A stretch of 64,000 bases of DNA from Amblyomma americanum (lineage: Eukaryota > Arthropoda > Arachnida > Ixodida > Ixodidae), in NCBI RefSeq assembly GCF_052857255.1, contig NC_135505.1, positions 58,443,149-58,507,148 of the forward strand, in the 5' to 3' direction. Positions 10,931-21,101 of this stretch are shown here, piece by piece. The translations under genes were made by a program, and so were the position numbers. How positions within the stretch are numbered: the first letter of the stretch is position 1; the number at the start of each line of letters is the position of its first letter. The notes under the pieces are model-generated. The model did no database searches. It was given only the letters and a program-made list of their open reading frames with translations, and was not told where the DNA came from.

Positions 10931-11914
10931 GTTCTGCTAAAAGGGTGTTTCTTAGAAATAACCTTCTCATTGCCGCCTTGGTGATGTTACAGAAATTATT
11001 AGGCACTGTTTCCTCGATTGAAAACATGCTATACCCTTTTGTTATATCTTGCAACGAACATTGAAAAAATGACTTAATTTGAAATCGCATTCTCTGCGGC
11101 ATCTCACTGCACTGCCATTTGTTAGTGAAATTTAGACATGCCCTGTCTGATTGGACTATACACTCTCTGGAAAACGCGCTTGAGAGACAGGGATACTGCC
11201 GCGTATAGTGGATGCGAGGTTCTTACCAACGTGTCTTGGAGATCTGTAATGAGGCCTACATTAGTAATTGGTAATGATGTCGTAATCATGCGAGAAAGAA
11301 ATTTCCTCAGTGTGCGGTAAATTTCCTTCATGCTTGGCGTGGGGTCGTAGCACCATCATGCCGCACCCACTGAAAAGCACTGAAAACGGGCAGTGCCGTA
11401 CAGACTGTACGTCGCTGCTCCAGCAGCATTTTCTTAACGTAGGTACAGTTTTATGAGTTTTTCTCCTGCCATGGCATGTCATCATGAAAATGAGAGATTC
11501 ATCGTCTTGATGGCAATTTCGTCTTTTCTTTCGCTACACCTGTTACAGTTGCTTTTCGAAATTTATTCAGCTTCTCGACCAGAATATGTGACAATTCAAC
11601 GTACTTCATCAACGTCGTCGTCTTTGCTTTCTGTTCACCTAAAGCTACTGAGCAATATATTTACAAACTCAATGCACTGAGAGACAGAAAGAATTTACTG
11701 CTCGATCCCACCCAATCCGCCCGAGTTGATCTTTCCCAAATGATCCGTGAGTACGAGTGCATAATAAATATATGCATTCTTTTTTAAAAAAAAAAGCCAT
11801 CAACGAGAGGAACTATTTCCCGGAAGAGATTGTCTCCACATTGCCATCTTGCTCAATGAATATCAGCTACAGATTATTCTTTACTATGGTCAGTGATGGC
11901 TTCATTTCATGCTA
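10931..11914. other. no recognisable gene
   Basis: Only short open frames are present (up to 75 codons) and no motif is recognisable. A run of ten or more A with TTTT upstream at about 11780-11800 is the only low-complexity feature. Confidence 0.5.
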
Positions 11915-14028
11915 TCACCATGCCTGACCGGGTTAATGTCCATTGAACCCTATTGTCATCCTGCTTCCACAATATTTTAGCGAAATTTGTTCATTGAAGT
12001 GTCATGTAAAGTCTTCTTGTGGTTAGTGTGCGCATTGTGACAAGAGCCGTATTTTATAAATAATAAAGCCTGGTCTGTATCACCAACACCGGCTACAAAT
12101 CTAGTGGCGATCGGGCACCTACATGTAATAGATAGAAACTGAAGTTTGACAGATTTGTTAATCACTGCAGTAGTCAACATGATTCTCCTGTTTTCTGACT
12201 TCCCCCAACACTTATTCTGCAGCGCCGCAAAATGCTTCACATTGCCTCAAGGCCCTAATTATTAGATATTATTGGCCGGTTTCCCTGAAAACCTCGAACA
12301 AACCTTTAAAAAAAGATTAGTGGCCGACGTTCTTGATCACCTCTTATATGCATCTAAAATTTTACGAAGTTTTGAAGATTATTTTGGCATAGTGTTGTCA
12401 GCGGTAGTACATATGAAAACAGCTAACACGTGCCAACTAGCTGGCTGTTTTTCTAATAATTAAATAGAGAAGTCTTTAACTATGACGGTTAGCATCGTTA
12501 ATTGCTGAATTACGTGAAGCCTACGGTAAGCAATATTAAGAGCAGTTTTTAGAATTTCAAAAGCTTGGTTCACGTGGCCCTGTGGAACAAAAAATAGGCT
12601 ATTTTTACGAGTTACGTGCAAAGGAGAGGGTTTTTTTTTTTTGCCTGCAAGCTTCAGGAAAGCACATGTGTTTTGGCGTAATGTACCCAAAATATGTTAG
12701 GCCACAATGCCCAGAAGAATCACGTTTCCAAATTCTAAAAAACAAAACAGATATGGAAGCTACTTACCGTAGCCAACACAAATGCGATCACTATGCCTGA
12801 CCGGGCGGATGTCCATCGAACTCTATTGTCATGCTGCTTTCACAATATTCTAGCGACATTTGTTCATTTTAGTGTCATGTATCTCGCCTTCGCATTACAT
12901 GTTCTGCCCAAGCCCATTGTTTCCTCTTGACATAAACTAGGAAGTCATTAACCCGCATTTGTTCCCTCACCCACTCTGCCTTCTTCCGGTCTCTTAACGT
13001 TTCATCATTCAGTTTTCTTTCCATTTCTCGCTGCGTTCTCCTTAACATAAGCTGAGCCCTTTTCGTTAACCTCCACGTTTCTTCTCCGTAGGTGAGAACC
13101 GGTAAGATACCGCTGTTGTACAATTATCCCTTGAGGGATATTGGTAAATTGCAAATCATGATCTGAGAGAACCTGCCATATTCGCTCCGGTCCATTGTTA
13201 TCCTAGTTATTTTCCTCTCATGATGATCATTCTGCTGAAGGGGTGGTTATTTTGTGGTTAATGTGCACAATGTGACAAGAGCTTTAGTTTATAAATAATA
13301 AAGCCTGGTCTGTATTACCAACACCGACTACAAATCTAATTGCGATCGGGCACCTACATGTAATAGATAGAAACTTAAGTTTGGCAATTTTGTTAATCAC
13401 TGTAGTAGTCAACATGATTATCCCGTTTTCTGGCATCCCCCAACACTAATGCTACAGCGCCGCAAAATGCTTCACTTTGCTTCAAAGCCCTAATTATTAG
13501 ATATTAGTGACCGGTTTCCCTGGAAATTTGGCAGAAACCTTAAAAAAAAAATTAGTGGCCGACATAATTTATCACCTCGTATATGCATCTAAAATTCATC
13601 TAGTTTTACAAAATTTTGAAGATTTTTTTTGGCATAGCTTTGACAGCAGTAGTACATCTGAAAAGAGCAAAGCCGTGCTAACTAGCAGGGTGTTTTACTA
13701 ATAATTTAAAAGAAAAGTCTTTAACTATGACTGTTAGTATCGTTAATTGCTGAATGACGTGAAGCCTACGGCAAGCAATATTCCGAGCAGTTTTAGAATT
13801 TCAAAAGCGTTGTTGGTTCACGAGGCGCTGTGGCCCCCAAAAATAGGCTATGTTGACGAGTTACGTGCACATGAGAGGTTTTTTTTTTTGCCTTAAAGCT
13901 TCAGGAAAGCAGATGTGTTTTGGAGTAATCTACCCAAAATATGTTGGGCCACAATTCCCAGAGGAAGCACGTTTTCGAAATTCTAAAAAAAACAAAACAG
14001 ATATGGATGCTACTTACCGTAGCCAACA
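11915..14028. repeat. tandem duplication, unit about 871 bp
   Basis: Unit 1 begins at about 11916 (ATCACCATGCCTGACCGGG) and unit 2 at about 12787 (ATCACTATGCCTGACCGGG). The same order of sequence follows in both, for example CCTGGTCTGTAT at 12070 and 13310, GGGCACCTACATG at 12114 and 13348, and TTGCCT-GCTTCAGGAAAG near 12650 and 13900. Unit 2 is longer because it contains an RTE fragment at about 12880-13250; without it both are close to 870 bp. Unit 2 ends near 14028, where similarity stops. The nature of the unit is unknown. Confidence 0.85.
12880..13250 (-). mobile_element. internal RTE-clade LINE fragment
   Basis: The minus strand reads PVLTYGEETWRLTKRAQLML and RDRKKAEWVREQMRVNDFL, part of the C-terminal region of the RTE ORF. 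Unlike the piece at 10374-10930 it lacks the RTE 3' end. It ends at the same 5' truncation point as that piece. It replaces about ten bases of the 871-bp unit, so it is not a standard LINE insertion; gene conversion or transfer of a piece of the neighbouring copy is a possible origin. Confidence 0.8.
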
Positions 14029-14229
14029 CGCCACTAGGTATTTAACGAGCCTAAAGGTAATAGCTAGAAAATGCTCCGCTGAATATTAATTATTCGGCCT
14101 GTTAGTTATCACGTCTAAACTCTTTTTCTGTGTCCTACCACGCTGACAATGCTATGCCGAACAAAATGGCTCTTCTAGCTCAAAATCTTATTTTGAAAAC
14201 TTGTGTAAGTATCAGGTAAAACACCCCGT
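13685..14229. mobile_element. possible MITE with 11-bp terminal repeats
   Basis: GGGTGTTTTAC at 13688-13698 and its reverse complement GTAAAACACCC at 14216-14226 could be the ends of a 540-bp nonautonomous DNA element. Internal inverted similarity is weak, and the left end lies within the tandem unit, where unit 1 has a diverged version. No clear target duplication is seen, so this is tentative. Confidence 0.25.
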
Positions 14230-14830
14230 ATACCACACGCGGGGAGTCCGCAAAGCCTGTTTGGCGCGCAGAAATTGGATTGAACAACGAAAGAATATTT
14301 CTGGTTTGCTGTTTCAGGCGCAAAGGACCACTTTAAGCAAGACCGCGAATTTCTCCATCATGTCAACTGCTCTCTAACCAAGAGGACAGAGGAAGCAATT
14401 CGCGTTGACGGTTATTTGACGCGCTACTGTGGCGCAATTTGTTTTGGAGCTTACTGCTTCCGTTGTGTAACCAACCAGCCCTCTATCTACTGAAGCCGAT
14501 AAAAAAGGATTTCCCATGTCGCCTCGTGCTCAGCATGCGTTACTGCATGGCAATTGCGCAAATGCGCATTTCACGTATTTTTGATCTCATAAACGTCCTT
14601 AAGAACAACGAGCAGGCCTAGTTGGTTCCTTTTTAACAAAACAAACATAATACCGGTGCGAGGAGATAAACGAATGCAATGCTTGGTGTGCAGACACTAC
14701 AAACGCTAGATCTCAACTGGAATGTAGTCCAGCTTTTTTGGTACCTACACTTTCCGCGCTTGTCTTGCCTTTGTCGCACCTTTTTGCGCCGTTCACCCAT
14801 CATCATGATAAATATACCCTAATAGGAGTT
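14230..14830. other. no recognisable gene
   Basis: Nothing recognisable on either strand. It lies just 3' of pseudogene A. Confidence 0.4.
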
Positions 14831-15786
14831 TTACAAACTGATTTGAAGCTCCTCAATGACGACGGCAATGATGACTCTATACTTACCCACTGGTACAGAA
14901 GCAGCCGCATCTTCAGAACTTCCAGCCTGGGAATATGTCGTAGATTGCGGCGTTCCTTCCAAGCACCGGGCCATTCCCTGTAGCTCCAACGACTGCCATA
15001 GGACACGGTCGGCGCTAAGCAATACCTCGAGGATGCTTTCTTCCTGCACCGAACTGAGCTCCAACGCGTCGTAACCAAGAGCCGCGCGCAGAGCAACCAG
15101 CACTGGCTCTTTCATGCCGACCCCCCGGTAATGGACGCCTAGCAGAGGACAGCTCGGCCGCATCAGCACGTACACAACACTGTGCTCCAGGGGCACATCC
15201 GCCCGCTCTTCGGTCAGCAAACAAGCGGTGATTGCATCATCATACGTTGTCCAAGCGAGTGTTGCATCGCGCTCGTGCAGCCGCAGCGCAGCCGCCATGC
15301 GCGTCAAGATCGCGGCACACTCGTCATTATCCGGTGCTGCCCTGAGCTGGTGAAGGCGCCAAACGGTGTCACGGTGCCACCGCAGCAACCAGCAGCGCAG
15401 CCGAGCTATGCGTTGGAGACAGCAATCTTCTCGCTGCACCGTCCCCACAGCTTCGCAGATGGCACCGGGAATGAGACGCGGGGGCAATCCCCGCAGCGGC
15501 GGCACCTACGGGATACGCTCATATTCCAAGCGCCTTAGTTCCTCTGTTGTGATTCCAAGGAGCAGGGAGTGCAGATTGGACACCTGCGCAGACACAGCCA
15601 TAGATACCAAAGTGAAGCAAAGTTGCGCTGCGGATGCGGTGGCCCTCCGCCACCGTTCCTGCCTAAGTGGAATTGCACACCCTTGTCGATGAGTTAAAAA
15701 TCGAAAGCAGCTGGCTTTCACTGTTATTGTAGCCGGGGGCAGATTCCCGGCATATCGCAAGGACTTCTACGCACGATAAGCTTGAC
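14831..15786 (-). pseudogene. paralogue A of an unrecognised gene family (one internal stop)
   Basis: On the minus strand a frame runs from about 15760 to 14831 with one interruption, TAG at 15506-15508. Paralogue B has TGG (Trp) at the same place (34171-34173). The downstream part is 224 codons. Conserved blocks shared with B are PGAICE, the C-L-x-RI-xx-LR-x-W stretch, ECxAILTRMAAALRL, LLGVxY, GMK, ALGY and SADR. By eye 39 of 66 residues agree between A and B across PGAICE to RMAAALRL. A second stop (TAG, 15772-15774) lies upstream, where B continues toward its ATG. No signal peptide or membrane segment is evident; the protein is Leu-, Arg- and Ala-rich. I do not recognise the family. Low similarity to B at the 3' end starts near 14890. 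It may be a nonsense-disabled copy, or a gene with a spliced structure not visible here. Confidence 0.6.
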
Positions 15787-17740
15787 ACCTTATTTACACA
15801 CCAGGGGCACTTAATAGGCTGCAAGATCGTGATAAAATAACGCAAAGGCATAATGCTGTATCTTTCGTGCGATTCTGCAGTTTTCAAGATTTCAAAGTAC
15901 CTATCTCAAAAAAAGAAATGGTAACTACGGCGAAAGAAAGAGAAAAAGCATACACTATAACGCACTATGAACACGTTACATGCATTTGTAACAGTCATTT
16001 TAAGCCGCAAGTGTTCCTTTAATACTGGTTATTTTTTAATTGTGAGCATACCAGGTTAAACATTGCACTGCCACTGGCTTGCGGTAGTCGTGCTGTGAGA
16101 AAAGTAATCTACACGGGCACTTATTTTATGGTCTGAACCAACTCTTCGCCGGTGGATCACGCTCCGAACATTTATGACGGCTGCTACAGGCGTTAGACGC
16201 TGTGGTTTTAAGTTGGCGCATCACTATAGCTGCATGAGACGATGCGCATGTTCCGGCTTTTGCCGTAATTACGGCAAGCAATTTTGGTAAAGCTCAGCAC
16301 GTTCTTCGGGGAGAAGCATCGGGTTTCTTGCAGTGTATAAGTGAAATGTTAGAAGAAAATGCAACACGCTTCTCAACAACATATTGAAGCTGGATGATTA
16401 CATTGCGACACCTGCGGGCAATTTCGGTACAGCCATGAGCGTGAGGCTACCGATTCGCTTCAAATCCCGCATCTGGCTTATGGTTGCACTCTTTCTGAGA
16501 GTGAAGGGGCAAGGCATTGTCATTTCTTTCTTTTTCTTGTTCTCTTAACTTTTGCTTATCGATGCACGTAACCAACGCGGCCATGGAGTTCTAGGCACGC
16601 ATCAACGCATTGTTGAATATTATTAAGGCGAAAGCCTTGAATGACTCATCGTTGTCTCTCCGTGCGTCCGTACGCGAAATCTCTCACACTAGGTCGTTAT
16701 CAATCGCATAATTGCTATAACCCATATACAGTTAACAATTATTAAGTAATGGGTGATTATTAAAGAATAAACTGGTCATTATTGGTTAAGACTGAAAATA
16801 AAAAAGTAAAATCTAAGAAATAAAAATAAAAATCAATCAAAACTAATACACATAACAAAGAATATAAAAGTAAAAGTTTAAAAAATTAAAAATTGAACAC
16901 AAAGGGAAAACAAAGCAAAGAAAAAAAGAAAGTTAATACAGAAAAAATAATTAATGATAGAAAATTAAGAACAGAAAAATGCCATGCCTACTGGTGACAT
17001 GTCCTATATACTTCCATGCTTTCGCATTCCTGCATATAAAGAGAATTAAGTGCCCTCAGAATTTTTAAAGCTTTTTCGGGTATTGTTATTGGTTTTGCAG
17101 TCAATACCATTTTCCCTTTCTTTTGGCGCCAGTTCGACTTCGTCATTGACAGCTCCTGTCACGTTCGATGACACAGTGCATTCAAGTGAGCCAAATCATG
17201 TCTTTTCACAAAATGCATGCAATTTAATTACAGACTAAGACAACACAGAAAACAGGAAAAATTAGTTGACTGTGACACTATCACTGAGTAATCTCATACT
17301 TTAGGTTCAAGCCCTCTTGGAAAGGTTGACCGATAACAGAACGCTGATCAGGAGCAGTTAAGCAGCCTAATAGAGAAACGTGTATCTGAACCCAATCAAA
17401 ACCCGGTCAAACCCGGTTTAAGAAATGTACTGCTTTGTAGCTGTGTAATAGACACTAATCCTGCGCGCAGGCGCATTCAGGCATTTGAATACAGATTTGG
17501 TTATTTCAATGCATAGAACTATTGAGTTGTAATGATTAATGAACGCAACCAAGTTTTCAAAATGCGTTTAAAGATAGCAAATACCCATACCTGAAATGAA
17601 AGGGTGAGACGTATCCGTCATTCTGTTCCTTGAGGTCGCACGGGTTCTACGGGTACGGTGCAGAAAATCCGCATACAATGGTTCGATCATGCGATGGCAA
17701 TTTTCTAGGCCCACTAATCGACAAAACAGCTTTACACACC
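15787..17740 (-). repeat. upstream flank of paralogue A, shared with C (and partly B)
   Basis: Similarity to the flank of paralogue C continues far beyond the coding part: GTGAGCATACCAGGTTA (16043) matches 46908, ACATTGCGACA (16403) matches 47262, and the GAC-GTATCC ... CTTGAGGTCGCACG stretch (17610-17640) matches 48042-48072. The part up to about 16080 also matches, inverted, 33540-33870 next to paralogue B. The copies therefore arose by duplication of kilobase-sized segments, or the family travels with a long noncoding part. Extra sequence in A at 16610-17040 is absent from C. Confidence 0.6.
16621..16985. repeat. repeat start with AAGGCGAAAGCCTT hairpin and A-rich tract
   Basis: AAGGCGAAAGCCTT at 16625-16638 forms a 5-bp stem with a GAAA loop, followed by GAATGACTCATCGTTG; a diverged copy of the same start is at 10059. 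From about 16740 to 16985 the strand is strongly A-rich with many AAATAAAA-type words. This block interrupts the segment shared by paralogues A and C, which suggests a later insertion of a mobile repeat whose class I cannot name. Confidence 0.4.
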
Positions 17741-18162
17741 ACTGCTCTCGGAGGGTTGTTATCTACGCGCCATGTGTGAAGACGAGAACCGCATTCAGTG
17801 CATCACTTGGAAGCTTTGAACGCGAAACAGATATAAAATAAATTATTAGCAAAGACGCAGCCCCTCATGACACAGCAGGTCGACCCGGGAGTATGGGCAA
17901 CAGCTTCTGCACCTCGGCTACGCAATGAGCTCATTGGATGAGGCCTGCTTGAGGACCCGGCTACCAGCTGCGCAGTGCGGTCTACCGCTGCTCCTCGGTA
18001 GTCGTTATGATGAGATCAATAATAGGGCTGGCCCACGTGACGTGGGCTATGGAAGCATGCCGCCCCCCGTCCCCTCAGAATATAGAGTTTGGAGAGTGGA
18101 GGGAGGGTAGATATGCGAGACATATTCGGGATATTGGAAGACACTGGTTTGAAGCCATGGCA
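17741..18162. other. no recognisable gene
   Basis: Short open frames only. It separates the paralogue A flank from the 5'-truncated RTE copy that begins near 18163. Confidence 0.4.
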
Positions 18163-21101
18163 ACTTTCCTCGGAAAGGTGCATTGCAGCGACAACAGAAT
18201 GGTAATGTCTCGAATTAGCTTACACTTGGAGAGGGAACGGAAAAAGGTAGTGAATAGAAAGTCCACTAACGAGCTAGCGGTAAGAGGGAATATAGAGGGA
18301 TTAAGGATATCGTTGCAGAACAGATATTCAGCTTTAACCGAGGAATACGATCTCAATGTTGATACAATGAACAATAATCTGACAGCTATCATTACGGAGT
18401 GAGCAGTGGATGTAGATGTTAGGACGATTCGACAGGAGGCCGACAAGCTATCTCAGGAGACGAAAGATCTGATTAAGGGAGCTAATAGGATGAGGGAGTC
18501 TAACCCTACAGAGAGAAAAGAACTAGCAGAGCTATCGAACTTAATAAATACGCGCAAGGTAGCCGACAGAAGGAAGTTTAATATGGAGAGAATTGAGCAT
18601 GTTCTAGAAAACGGAGGTATCCTAAAAGCGGTGAAGAGGAAGCTAGGCATATATAAAAACGAGATGTATGCGTTAAGAGACAAGGATGGCAATGCCATTA
18701 GCAACATGTATAAGATAGTTAAAGTGGCCGAAGGGTTTTGCTCAGATCTGTACAGTTGCCAATGTCATCAGACGTTAATAATAGAGACAGTAGCGCACAG
18801 CAATGTGCCATCCCACCAGTAACGAAAGAGGAAATAAAGGAAGACTTCTAAGCAATGCAAAGGGGAAAAGCAGCTGGTGAGGATCAACTAACAGCACATC
18901 TGTTGAAAGACGGCGGGCCGATTCTTCTAGAAAAACTAGCCACTCTGTATTCGCAATGCCATATTACCTCGACCATACCGGAAGCTTGGAAGAACGCTAA
19001 TATAATCTTAATTCTTAAGAAGGGAGACGCCAAGGACTAGAGATATTAGAGACCGATCAGCTTACTGTCTGTTGCCCACAAGGTATTTGCTAATGTAATC
19101 GCTAACTAGAGTCAGGGCAACCTTAGACTTTAATTAACCAATGATCAGGCAGACTTTCCTAAAGGATATTCCACAATGAATCATATTGACACTATCACTC
19201 AGATCATAGCGAAATGCGCAGAATGTTACCAACCCCTATATATTGCCTTCATTGATAATGAGAAAGCATTTGACTCCGTGGAAACCTCAGCAATCATACA
19301 AGGATTGCAGAATCAGGGCGTAGATGAGCCTTATGTGAAAATACTGGAAGATATACAGGGTGCCCGGCTAACATGACCCAATATTCTGATAAAAACAAGC
19401 GTTCTTCAGAAATGAAATCGCTTGGATGTTGTTCAGGCTTATCTAAAATTATAGAACCATTTTTTGATTATCCTAGATAAACATTTAGCCGTGTTAAATT
19501 AACTTTATAAATATAGCTTGAAACGTTCAGGCCTCAACAAGAAATTTGTGCCTCTCCAAAAATAGTGTTCAGCCCAGACATTTGCAACGATACAGAATTA
19601 GCTCGGCCGTTTTAATTCATGAGAAACGAAAGCCCGTGGAGTTTAAAAAAATACCATGTGACAGCACGCTCCGCGCGCGTGAACAGGCCGCGAATACAGC
19701 TGTTTCATTCGTGCTTTGTAAAAAACATCGCTCGCTTCGCGCCATTTCGTGCTTCACATGACCAGCGCAAATTAAAGGAGGCGCTAACACGACAGAGCTT
19801 CGCGTTAGGGTTGGCTCGAAGATAAGCGCCAGTGGGTTCGGGCGGCAGTTGAAAGAAAGCTGACTCGCGTTTCTGTGGCTATAATTGCGCTCTCACGCTA
19901 GCAGATTGTAGAAGGCTTCGCCAGCCGCCGCCGGTTACGTCAGAGCCGAGCAAACATTGAAGCCCTTTCTCGTAAGCGAAAAGAAGGCGCGGCGCTGGCG
20001 ATGTTTTTTCAAATCATGGATGAGAGCGCCGTAATCGAGGCGCATTCTGGCACACGGAGCGCGCTGTCACGTGTTACGTTTTGAACTCCGCTGGCTTTCG
20101 TTTTCCCCGAATAAAAACGGCCACACTAAGACTGTTTTGATGGAAGTGCCTGGTTTGGGCATTATTTAAGGAGCTCCGTAACTTTCCGATTGACGCCTGA
20201 ACGTTTCAACTTGCATTTAAAAAAATGATTAATTTAGCTCGAATAATTAATCAAGTAAAACAAGCAAAATATTATACTGAAACTTTACGTAAACCCTAAA
20301 GCATCCACGGAATTTCAGTTCCCAAGAACGCTTATGTTTTTTTTTATATCTTGGACCTAGTTAGTTGGGACAGCCTGTGTATAGGAACTGTACAGCTACC
20401 ACAGTCCTCCATTTAGTCAACAATAAAATTCCAATATAGAAGGGCGCCAGCCAAGGAGACACGATCTCGCTAATGCTATTCACCGCCTGTTTACAGGAGG
20501 CATTCCGAAGCCTGAATATAGAACAGTTGGGGATAAGAGTTAATGGAGAATGCCTAAATAATCTGCGATTCGCTGATGATATTGTATTGCTGAGTCACTC
20601 AGGAGATGAATTGCAAATCTTCAACAATGAATTAGACAGACAGAGCAGTACGGTGGGTCTAAAAATTAACATGCAGAAATCCAAAGTAATGTTCAACAGT
20701 CTAGCAAGAGCACAGCAGTTCACAATTGGCCATGAGGTGCTAGAAGCCGTAAAGGAATTCGCCTACTTAGGCCAGATACTGACAGCTGAACCGGATCATG
20801 AGAGGGAAATAAGTAGAATGATAAGAATGGGGTGGAGCGCACATGGCAGGTTTTCTCAGATCATGAATAGCAGGTTACCAATATCCCTCAAGAGAAGAGT
20901 GTAAAACAGCTGTATCTTACCGATACTCACCTACAGGGCAGAAACGTGGAGGCTACCGCAAAGTGTTCAGCTTAAGGTAAGCACTACACAGCGAGCCATC
21001 GAAAAGAAAATGAATGGTGTAACGTAAAGAAACCGTGAGTGGGCAGAGTGGGTGAGGGAACAAACGCGTTTTAATGACATCCTAGTCGAAATCAAAAGGT
21101 C
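18163..21101 (+). mobile_element. RTE-clade LINE, 5'- and 3'-truncated, split by a MITE
   Basis: The plus strand aligns with 29003-30915 of the intact RTE copy. Recognisable parts are the end of the endonuclease (CSDNRMV, where the intact copy has CSDHRMV), the linker, RT blocks with FIDNEKAFDSVETSAI near 19240-19290, and, beyond the insertion at 19356-20377, LRFADDIVLLSHSG near 20560-20600 followed by GLKINMQKSKVMFNS. Several stops (for example near 18403, 19038 and 20904) and frameshifts break it. The endonuclease His of the SDH motif is replaced by Asn. The 3' end is lost at a junction with an I-type LINE at about 21101. Confidence 0.9.
19356..20377. mobile_element. 1.02-kb foldback MITE inside the RTE copy
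   Basis: The ends CAGGGTGCCCGGCTAAC (19356-19372) and GTTAGTTGGGACAGCCTG (20360-20377) are inverted repeats, and the inverted similarity continues inward for roughly 380 bp, for example TTGAAACGTTCAGGC (about 19518) against its complement (about 20200), and GAAACGAAAGCC (19622) against its complement (about 20095). It has no transposase frame. Flanks fit a TA target duplication (GATA-TA left, TG-TATAG right, the right copy mutated). It interrupts the RTE frame just after KILEDI. Superfamily unassigned; a TA target would fit Tc1/mariner-type. Confidence 0.8.

Noticed and set aside
11915..14028. CRISPR-like or satellite array
   Set aside because: Only two units of about 871 bp; no short direct repeats with spacers anywhere in the window.
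15182..15538. 118-codon plus-strand frame opposite paralogue A
   Set aside because: Complement of the conserved minus-strand frame; B keeps homology only in the sense corresponding to the minus strand of A.
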